Below are positions 1-5,338 of a stretch of DNA of 7,296 nt, one piece after another (the first letter of the stretch is position 1; each line of letters opens with the position of its first letter). Both the position numbers and the translations under genes were made by a program. The notes below the pieces were generated by a model. The model was not told where the DNA came from, ran no database searches, and worked only from the letters and a program-made list of their open reading frames with translations. The stretch comes from Pseudomonadota bacterium (GTDB lineage Bacteria > SAR324 > XYD2-FULL-50-16 > JAHJRI01). The stretch is taken from NCBI GenBank assembly GCA_022360105.1, contig JAKSDL010000943.1:1-7296 (forward strand). The letters are read 5' to 3'.

Positions 1-225
1 ACCTCGCTTTAGGGAATCAATGCTATAAAAGGAACCAGATAAATCGTCTGATTTCGGTGCTCATAGTATACAGGAAAATAAGTCCGAATCGCAATCTTTT
101 ATCTTTAAATATGAAGATAGAAAGCGAAATTTTCACCCTGGAGTGATAACAGACGGCCGATAACTGATAACGAAAGGATGCAGGCTCAGAAGGTTACCGC
201 ACAAAATCGGATGCCTAAAAACTGA
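1..225. other. Intergenic or edge sequence, no gene recognised
   Basis: This stretch lies downstream of the transporter stop codon and runs to the left edge. It is AT-rich with stops in most frames. One plus-strand frame stays open from the window edge to a TGA at 144-146 (47 codons), but its translation is basic and unlike any family I know. I see no convincing terminator hairpin, tRNA or repeat. It may be plain spacer or the very end of a gene outside the window. Confidence 0.4.
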
Positions 226-1152
226 TCAGGGCTGTTTGGTTTTACTTTTCATCTGACTGACATAGATTCCCAGAAATACGATAACAATCGCAATACCTTG
301 CATCAGGGTCAGTTTATCTCCAAGAATCAATACTCCCATCACCAAGGTAAACACCGGAATCAGGTTGATAAACGCAGTGGCCTGGCTGGCAGGTATTTTA
401 CTGATGGCATAATTGTAAGATCCGTAAGCACCAAAAGTGACAAATATGCCCAAATAGATGATGGCTAAAACAGGCAGGATCTCAAAGGAGGTAGGAAGAG
501 TGGTCGTGGGAAGGGCTAACAAAGGAAGAAAAAAGATACTGCCAATAAAGGCTTGAAAGGAGGTTACAAACAAAGATGAATAGCTGGTACTAAGATACCT
601 CATGGTGATGATATAGCCCGATGCTGCCACCATCGCCATAAACTCCATAAAATTTCCAAACAGCGGATTGGGAGCATTTTCAGTTACATCACTTCCAATA
701 CTCAGCAGCACCACACCTCCTACTGCAAGGGTGAATCCTAATATCTTCCTGGCGGTCATTTCCTCTTTCAGGAAAAACCAGGCGGGGATAGCAACAATCA
801 AGGGCAAAGTTGCAGTTACCATTCCTGCCTGTGAAGCAGAGGTGTTTTTTAAGGCAATGGCTTCAAACACGAAATACAGACAGGGTTCGCAAAAACCAAG
901 AAACAACAAATATTTGAAGTCATGTTTTCTAAATTGGATGTTCCTCAACGGTTTTAAAAACAGCAGAATGAAGATCAAGGCTATGATCATCCTGCCGAAA
1001 ATCACCACCATAGGATCATAAACGGTAAAAGCGGTTTTGAGGGCTATAAAGGAACTTGCCCAGAGAAAGGTAGCAGCAAATAGACTGAGATAAGGAAGAA
1101 TCATCGATTTGGATCGTGGCAAAACCGCCTCCGGTAACAATTGGTTTTTCAA
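226..1152 (-). CDS. EamA/DMT-family inner-membrane transporter
   Basis: Probable metabolite exporter of the drug/metabolite transporter superfamily; the substrate cannot be read from sequence. The 308 residues contain about ten hydrophobic helices in two homologous halves, each an EamA domain (about 20-152 and 163-303). The internal repeat is visible: SASQAGMVTATLPL near 104-117 matches PASQATAFINLIPVF near 254-268, each followed by a helix and a short charged turn. The N-terminal ATFLWASSFIALK is typical of the family, and the length is normal. The longest reading starts at a TTG (1150-1152) with no clear Shine-Dalgarno sequence. An ATG at residue 17 (1102-1104) leaves a more usual short N-terminus before helix 1 but also lacks a good ribosome site, so the start is uncertain. 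The gene is separated from the respiratory operon by the hairpin and repeat array and is probably transcribed independently. Nothing links it to nitrate respiration. Confidence 0.9.
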   Translation of the reverse strand: MKNQLLPEAVLPRSKSMILPYLSLFAATFLWASSFIALKTAFTVYDPMVVIFGRMIIALIFILLFLKPLRNIQFRKHDFKYLLFLGFCEPCLYFVFEAIALKNTSASQAGMVTATLPLIVAIPAWFFLKEEMTARKILGFTLAVGGVVLLSIGSDVTENAPNPLFGNFMEFMAMVAASGYIITMRYLSTSYSSLFVTSFQAFIGSIFFLPLLALPTTTLPTSFEILPVLAIIYLGIFVTFGAYGSYNYAISKIPASQATAFINLIPVFTLVMGVLILGDKLTLMQGIAIVIVFLGIYVSQMKSKTKQP

Positions 1153-1167
1153 ATAAACGGAAATCGA

Positions 1168-1195
1168 TTTATAAATCTACTCGAATATGATCCAA
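1168..1195 (-). promoter_or_regulatory. Possible sigma70-type promoter for the EamA gene
   Basis: On the minus strand a TTGGAT hexamer (1190-1195) is followed after 16 bases by TATAAA (1168-1173), a 5/6 match to the -10 consensus; the -35 matches only 3/6. Transcription would begin near 1160, giving a very short leader to the TTG codon or about 55 bases to the ATG at 1102-1104. The rest of 1153-1320 is AT-rich and shows nothing else I can name. This is a weak call from pattern only. Confidence 0.25.
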
Positions 1196-1320
1196 TTAAA
1201 ACGATCGATTCTTGAGACCAGATGACGGGGGTCACATTTTAGATTTATGATTTTAAATTTCAGATTTTCTGCATCGAGAAAGCTACGCTTGCTGTTACCA
1301 AATGTTTTTATAAGAGGATT

Positions 1321-1612
1321 GTAGGATGGGCAACTTGTTGCTCATCAATATTAACTGGAAGGCCGGTTGATGGGCGTGCTGCGCAAGCCCATCCTACAAT
1401 TTCCATGCAGCCAGTCCATCGGGGAGATCTGCAGGGATTGTAGGATGGGCAACTTGTTGCCCATCGGGAGCGTCTATAACGGTTTGGATCAGAGATACTT
1501 ATGCGATATCCGGTTGATGGGCGTGCTGCGCAAGCCCATCCTACAATTTCCATGCAGCCAGTCCATTGGGGAGATCTGCAGGGATTGTAGGATGGGCAAC
1601 TTGTTGCCCATC
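1321..1612. repeat. Array of five alternating REP-like hairpins (BIME-like)
   Basis: Five imperfect palindromes alternate in orientation. Type A on plus: 1321-1346, 1440-1465, 1587-1612. Type B on minus: 1369-1397, 1516-1544. Each type A begins GTAG, then GATGGGCAAC, TT and GTTGCCCATC, a perfect 10-bp stem in the last two copies; the first has one mismatch at 1342. Each type B has a 7-bp GATGGGC/GCCCATC stem, a G-A mismatch, then TGC/GCA, and ends CTAC, so read on the minus strand it also starts GTAG. A GTAG-type 5' tetranucleotide with inverted pairing is the hallmark of REP elements mobilised by REP-associated tyrosine (Y1) transposases. Neighbouring B and A elements can also pair over 14 bp (1387-1400 with 1437-1450; 1534-1547 with 1584-1597). 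No transposase gene is in the window. Any open frames across this region simply reflect the repeats and are not genes. Confidence 0.85.
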
Positions 1613-1618
1613 GGGAGC
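1363..1618. repeat. Direct repeat of a 109-bp B-A hairpin unit, 147-bp period
   Basis: Positions 1363-1471 and 1510-1618 align without gaps and differ at one base (C at 1420, T at 1567). Each copy holds one minus-oriented and one plus-oriented hairpin with the spacer between them. The 38 bases separating the copies (1472-1509) are unique. The near identity points to a recent duplication or to conversion between copies. The first hairpin (1321-1346) sits outside the repeat, and its link to the next hairpin is shorter (22 bases against 50). Confidence 0.9.
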
Positions 1619-1639
1619 TTCTGGAGGCAAGAGAAGGGT

Positions 1640-1671
1640 GAAACCTGCCCATGGCGAAGTGGGCAGGTTTC
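1640..1671 (-). terminator. Strong hairpin at the end of the respiratory operon
   Basis: A perfect 12-bp inverted repeat, GAAACCTGCCCA (1640-1651) and TGGGCAGGTTTC (1660-1671), encloses an 8-base loop. It begins six bases past the stop codon of the NrfD-like gene, the expected place for an intrinsic terminator or a 3'-end stabilising structure. On the minus strand the stem is followed by a pyrimidine-rich tract (ACCCTTCTCTT) rather than a clean T-run, so factor-independent termination is plausible but not certain. Its sequence differs from the adjacent REP-like hairpins. Confidence 0.6.
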
Positions 1672-1676
1672 GGTGG

Positions 1677-2894
1677 TTACCTGTTTTCGTATCGTGCTTC
1701 TATTACCAGGGCAGGTTTGATCAACATGGTAACCACAAATGTTCCAAGGGCAAATATACCGAGGGTGACACAGACTTCTACCCAACTGGGGGTGTAGTTT
1801 ACGATCTCTCCAAGGGGAGAAGGAACAAGTCCGGGAACAATCAGACCCATGCCTTTTTCGATCCAGATAGCCACAAACAGAACAATACAGGCTGTCATCA
1901 AAACATAAATTTTTTCTTTAAACGGATTGAAGGCCAATACCAACGTGGAGAGCAAATTAAGAGAGATAGAGGTCCAGATCCACGGGACCAACGAGGAGTG
2001 GCCTTCCAATCCGAAGAACAAATACACGGCTGATAAACTGTGATGGGTTGGTGTATAAAATTCTTTAAAAATTTCAGAGAATAACATGACCAGATTGATT
2101 ACTGCAGAGACCACGATAATAATTCGAAGCTTGTTAAAGGTCTGGTATTCAATGTGGTAAAGTTTGTTGATATGAATAATTACCAGCACGACTGTAATCA
2201 GGGCAGGCCCTGCCGCAAAAGCTGATGCCAGAAAACGCGGACCGAGCAACGGATTGTTCCAGAATGGTCTGGCAGGTAATCCCTCATACAAAAACGCGGT
2301 CACCATGTGAATCGATACGGCCCAAAAAATCGAGAGAAAAACAAAGGGTCTGTATTTTTTTTCACTGGGTTCCCGATTGTGATAGTGGCAGAACAAAATA
2401 TATGCAGGTACCAGCACGTTCAAAGCAAGGTAGCCGTTTAATACAATCACATCCCAGGTAAGAATTGACGAAGGCCAATTAAACAACCCAATCGCCGGGG
2501 TCAGGTGCCAGGCTTTTAGCAGGCCGCCCAGGTCTACCAGAATAAACAGAAGGCACATCACCAAGGCACCGACAGCTACCCCTTCCCCAATGATCACCAC
2601 GCGATGAAAATCCTTATCTTTGAAAATATAGGCCGGTAGAATCAACATAACTGCGGCTGCGGCAACACCTACCAGAAAGGTAAAATTTGAAATGTACAAT
2701 CCCCAGCTGATGACATCCGACATGCCTGTAACAGCCAAACCTTCGGTGAATTGCACCAGATAGGCATAAAAGCCCAAAACCATAAATCCGAAGAGCACGC
2801 ACAAATAGATCTGGTATCGCATCCCTCCCGAAAAGTTCCAGATAATCGCATCCCTAAGAAAGGGAAACAATTCATTTCTAATTGTTTTTATCAT
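1677..2894 (-). CDS. NrfD/PsrC-family quinone-interacting membrane subunit (DsrP/HmcC-like)
   Basis: Integral membrane subunit that in this family exchanges electrons between the quinone pool and a partner ferredoxin-like subunit. The 405 residues hold about ten hydrophobic helices (roughly 30-50, 63-90, 99-121, 146-170, 184-203, 219-242, 255-275, 302-322, 328-346, 372-393). This is the longer DsrP/HmcC-type layout rather than the eight-helix short NrfD. Family-like stretches include WNNPLLGPRFLASAF (212-226), EKGMGLIVPGLVPSPLGE (346-363) and a conserved-looking acidic residue at 104. There are no heme or Fe-S motifs. The start ATG (2892-2894) has an AAGGA site seven bases upstream. It follows the Fe-S subunit by 37 bases, the usual NrfC-NrfD pairing, and is the last gene before the hairpin. 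The natural inference is a quinol dehydrogenase feeding the upstream cytochromes and NapA. The family is sure; the direction and exact partner are inferred. Confidence 0.92.
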   Translation of the reverse strand: MIKTIRNELFPFLRDAIIWNFSGGMRYQIYLCVLFGFMVLGFYAYLVQFTEGLAVTGMSDVISWGLYISNFTFLVGVAAAAVMLILPAYIFKDKDFHRVVIIGEGVAVGALVMCLLFILVDLGGLLKAWHLTPAIGLFNWPSSILTWDVIVLNGYLALNVLVPAYILFCHYHNREPSEKKYRPFVFLSIFWAVSIHMVTAFLYEGLPARPFWNNPLLGPRFLASAFAAGPALITVVLVIIHINKLYHIEYQTFNKLRIIIVVSAVINLVMLFSEIFKEFYTPTHHSLSAVYLFFGLEGHSSLVPWIWTSISLNLLSTLVLAFNPFKEKIYVLMTACIVLFVAIWIEKGMGLIVPGLVPSPLGEIVNYTPSWVEVCVTLGIFALGTFVVTMLIKPALVIEARYENR

Positions 2895-2931
2895 TCTCTT
2901 TTCCTTTTATTTAAAGGCCCTGGGAAGGCAA

Positions 2932-3885
2932 TTAATCCATGAAATACCAGAATTTGGGATCGGTGCCCAACTCTTCTTTCATCCGAAATACCTTTTTGTT
3001 TTTGAGAACAAAGCGAATTTCACTATTAGGGTCAAGCAGGTTTCCAAACACGCGTGCTCCCGTCGGGCAAGCATCGGCACAGGCAGGTAGCTTGCCTTCC
3101 CTTGTTCGCTGGACGCAAAACGTACATTTTTCCATGACACCGCGAGTTCTCATACGATTGCCAAGGTAGTGCTGTTTGATATTAATCTCCTCTTTAGGAA
3201 CTTCAGGGTCATGCCAATTAAACCGTCTGCCCCAGTAAGGACAGGCAGCCATGCAGTATCGGCAGCCTATACACCAGTCATAATCCACCACTACGATGCC
3301 GTCTTTCTCTTGCCATGTGGCTTTGGTGGGGCACGCTTTTATGCAGGGAGCCTTTTCACATTGAAAGCACTGTATACCCATGTAAAAACGGTTTTCTACC
3401 GGTACTTTATGATAATATTTTCCATTGCCTGAAGTGACGTCCATGTTGCCGTGTTCCATTTCAAAAACCCGGACATATTGGGTTTTTGATTTACGATCCA
3501 GATTGTTCTCCTGAACACAGGCCTGGACGCAATCCATAAATCCTTCACATCTGGAAATATTAAATGCATAGCCAAACAATATGTTTTCTCGTGGTGGTGT
3601 GGTTGTCATGGTCACATCCACGTCATAACGGATCTTTGCCAGTTTTTCCAAGCGATCAACGGTAGCCAGCTTTTCCTCGTCCGTCATCAGCTGGTAATTG
3701 CTCTTAAAGTATTCCTTCCACCTGAGAGTAAATTCTTCCGTACTGCCCGGTAAATGTTTGCCATTGCAACCGGCTGCGACAAAGGCTGTACCTACTGCTG
3801 AAGCAGCGGCAGTTCCTTTTAGAAACGTCCGGCGATCACATTTCCTGTCCGTTGCTCGCTCTTTTTCTAGACTTTTATCTGACAT
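2932..3885 (-). CDS. Tat-exported 4-cluster ferredoxin-like lipoprotein (NrfC/DsrO/HmcB-like)
   Basis: Periplasmic electron-transfer subunit, 317 residues. The N-terminus has a twin-arginine motif, DRRTFLKG (17-24), then a hydrophobic Ala-rich stretch and a lipobox-like VAAGC with Cys40, so it is probably exported folded by Tat and anchored by lipid. Four Fe-S motifs follow: C113/C119/C123 (incomplete), C173/C176/C181/C185, C205/C208/C211/C215, and C254/C257/C269/C273 with an 11-residue gap. Three end in the usual CP. In motif I the expected second cysteine is Phe116 (codon TTT, one base from TGT), leaving 15 of 16 ligands. The start ATG (3883-3885) has AGGA four bases upstream. It pairs with the NrfD-like gene 37 bases downstream and should pass electrons between it and the cytochromes. 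Homologues serve several oxidoreductases (Nrf, Psr, Dsr, Hmc), so the NapA link rests on gene order. Confidence 0.93.
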   Translation of the reverse strand: MSDKSLEKERATDRKCDRRTFLKGTAAASAVGTAFVAAGCNGKHLPGSTEEFTLRWKEYFKSNYQLMTDEEKLATVDRLEKLAKIRYDVDVTMTTTPPRENILFGYAFNISRCEGFMDCVQACVQENNLDRKSKTQYVRVFEMEHGNMDVTSGNGKYYHKVPVENRFYMGIQCFQCEKAPCIKACPTKATWQEKDGIVVVDYDWCIGCRYCMAACPYWGRRFNWHDPEVPKEEINIKQHYLGNRMRTRGVMEKCTFCVQRTREGKLPACADACPTGARVFGNLLDPNSEIRFVLKNKKVFRMKEELGTDPKFWYFMD

Positions 3886-3985
3886 ATCATCCTGTTGTCT
3901 TTGTCTGTTTCCGATCTCGCTTCATATCTGCCAAAAACGGCAGTATTGTGACTATTTCCAGTATATTTGAAATGACATTGGAACG
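3886..3985. other. 100-bp gap inside the operon
   Basis: This is the longest spacer between the respiratory genes. It contains a small 5-bp hairpin on the minus strand (CTGCC/GGCAG, 3928-3932 and 3939-3943, with a T-rich loop) and the ribosome site of the Fe-S gene, but no convincing promoter or terminator and no credible small gene. It could hold an mRNA processing site or a weak internal promoter; the sequence does not decide. Confidence 0.4.
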
Positions 3986-4624
3986 TTATTCAGATTCACT
4001 TTCCGGGACATTCAACACAACATCGGACGGTGAATAAGTGCTGGGCCATCGCTTTTCAAATCGAGGTGAATGCGGGTTGTGGCAACTGGTACAATTTGCC
4101 ACAACTCGTTTACCCTCCCAGAACGATAATCGTTTTCCATGGGCACCGCCCACCCAATCCTTCTCCTGTCTGAAGTGACATTGGGCACATTTTTGATAGC
4201 TGTGATCAAAATCGACTTTGATGCCTTCCTCGATAATCAAAAAATCACGTGAATCCGGATCATGGCAGGTATGACAGGCATCGGGTTTGGTCACGGCTCC
4301 GTGATTCAGAACAATTTCCCCATGGGCCGTCTCTCTGGCATTCGAAATCGTAACAGTGTTACCATTGTGACAACCGCTGCAGGGATAACGTCCGATTTTA
4401 TCTTTGCGGGATTCAGCATAGAAGATCCCACCCTGGTATGGTTTTGTCACTTTGACAGTATTAACCGTTGGCGAAATCTCTGCTGCTACGGGAACGTTCG
4501 GGGAGGCGTTGGCTGTGTCTATCACACCCATCACACCATGATGGTCATCATACCCCTGGCAACCGATAACAAGCAGGGAAACCACCAGGATGCCGAAGAT
4601 CTTCTGTTCAATTATGGTTTTCAT
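3986..4624 (-). CDS. Tetraheme c-type cytochrome lipoprotein
   Basis: Exported electron-transfer protein, 212 residues. A type II signal peptide is visible: a hydrophobic stretch at 9-20 and the lipobox LVIGC with Cys22, so it should be anchored by lipid on the outer face of a membrane. After a Pro/Thr/Val-rich linker (about 38-65) come four CXXCH heme sites: CSGCH 82-86, CHTCH 117-121, CAQCH 146-150, CTSCH 178-182. Histidines at 101, 108, 141, 162 and 185 are enough for bis-His ligation of all four hemes. The C-terminal CHNPHSPRF region is typical of class III-like multiheme proteins. I do not recognise it as NapB, NapC or a named Nap cytochrome. The start ATG (4622-4624) has AGGGAG three bases upstream, and the gene follows the NapB-like cytochrome by 18 bases. 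It likely relays electrons between the Fe-S lipoprotein and the NapB-like subunit; this order is inferred. Confidence 0.9.
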   Translation of the reverse strand: MKTIIEQKIFGILVVSLLVIGCQGYDDHHGVMGVIDTANASPNVPVAAEISPTVNTVKVTKPYQGGIFYAESRKDKIGRYPCSGCHNGNTVTISNARETAHGEIVLNHGAVTKPDACHTCHDPDSRDFLIIEEGIKVDFDHSYQKCAQCHFRQEKDWVGGAHGKRLSFWEGKRVVANCTSCHNPHSPRFEKRWPSTYSPSDVVLNVPESESE

Positions 4625-4642
4625 AAGCTCCCTGTTGATCGG

Positions 4643-5326
4643 TTAAAGGTCCCTGGTAAAAGATGTCGTTATCGTGAGCGGGACATGACATTGCCGACAG
4701 TTCCCCCTGGTTGCATGGTTGGTGCGAATTTCCGTGACTGCCCCTGGTCCTGTGTGACAGGCGATGCAGTTTTCACGCATCTGCAAATCATGGGGAAACG
4801 GAGGTGGTGAACCCGGCAATTGCGCAGCGCCCAATCGTGGTAAGTTTACGCTTTCCCAGAGACTGTCGACGAACAAGTTATCGGTCTGACCTGAAACGTG
4901 ACACTGCTGGCACATCAGGTTTTCCGGATGGGGAGTCACCGGGGTATGACGGTTCCATTCGGCTACCCAGCCACCTTTTTCATGACAGGACAAACAAGCC
5001 TGATCAGTATTGAAACCGGATTTTATGGGATGAGGTACTCCCGGCGGCGAGCCGGGATACTGTCTGCGGGAATAAAATTCTGCCAGGGTTCTCTCACTGG
5101 AAAAACCGGAAAGATAGGCGTCATTGGCGTTATACAGACTCTGAAATGCTGCACTTCCTTTATGGTCAAAATCGGGTGTCGCTGCCATGACCGTTCCGGT
5201 CGGCTGGATAGACTCGGTGTCGGATCCACCCATAAAAACAAACCCGGAGATGGCTCCTATTGCAATCAGGCAGAAGAGAGCAAAACCGATGGCAATTTTG
5301 CCCGGGGACTGTGTAGACGGTTCCAT
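4643..5326 (-). CDS. Membrane-anchored tetraheme cytochrome, tandem-duplicated NapB-like
   Basis: Predicted electron donor to NapA, 227 residues. Residues 11-33 form one hydrophobic segment after a short polar N-terminus, a signal peptide or more likely an anchor. Four heme sites follow: CLSCH 111-115, CQQCH 139-143, CIACH 187-191, CRQCH 210-214. The protein repeats itself. PGSPPGVPH (91-99), first heme, NRH (125-127), second heme with QCHV; then PGSPPPFPH (171-179), third heme, TNH (202-204), fourth heme with QCHVP. Ordinary NapB is a soluble diheme protein with the same order: a PPxxPH segment, CLQCH, an isolated His, then CLQCHVP. Each half therefore supplies two hemes and two distal histidines (H99, H127; H179, H204). 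Position immediately after napA supports the NapB role. The start ATG overlaps the napA stop and has GGAG eight bases upstream. The heme count is certain; duplication from NapB is a strong inference from pattern. Confidence 0.88.
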   Translation of the reverse strand: MEPSTQSPGKIAIGFALFCLIAIGAISGFVFMGGSDTESIQPTGTVMAATPDFDHKGSAAFQSLYNANDAYLSGFSSERTLAEFYSRRQYPGSPPGVPHPIKSGFNTDQACLSCHEKGGWVAEWNRHTPVTPHPENLMCQQCHVSGQTDNLFVDSLWESVNLPRLGAAQLPGSPPPFPHDLQMRENCIACHTGPGAVTEIRTNHATRGNCRQCHVPLTITTSFTRDL

Positions 5327-5338
5327 TATGCTTTCTCC
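5326..5338 (-). promoter_or_regulatory. Overlapping stop/start (TAATG) with ribosome site inside napA
   Basis: The napA stop codon TAA (5326-5328) shares one base with the next gene's ATG (5324-5326). A GGAG Shine-Dalgarno lies at 5335-5338 within the last napA codons, eight bases before the ATG. This arrangement suggests translational coupling, keeping the catalytic subunit and its cytochrome in step. Confidence 0.75.

Noticed and set aside
3..146. A plus-strand frame open from the window edge for 47 codons, ending in TGA.
   Set aside because: The translation is not recognisable, the composition is AT-rich like non-coding DNA, and there is no way to see whether it continues to the left.
1321..1612. 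Evenly spaced repeats could suggest a CRISPR array.
   Set aside because: Repeats alternate in orientation, differ in type, and the intervals include repeated rather than unique sequence; there are no cas genes. REP-like palindromes explain it better.
1308..1785. Several open frames on both strands across the hairpin array, with internally repeated protein sequence.
   Set aside because: The repetition comes from the DNA repeat itself; the frames are palindromic shadows, rich in Cys, Trp and Arg, with no family resemblance, and some run into the NrfD-like gene in another frame.
3928..3943. Small hairpin in the gap between the cytochrome and Fe-S genes as a terminator.
   Set aside because: The stem is only 5 bp, the T-run is in the loop rather than after the stem, and the flanking genes look like one operon.
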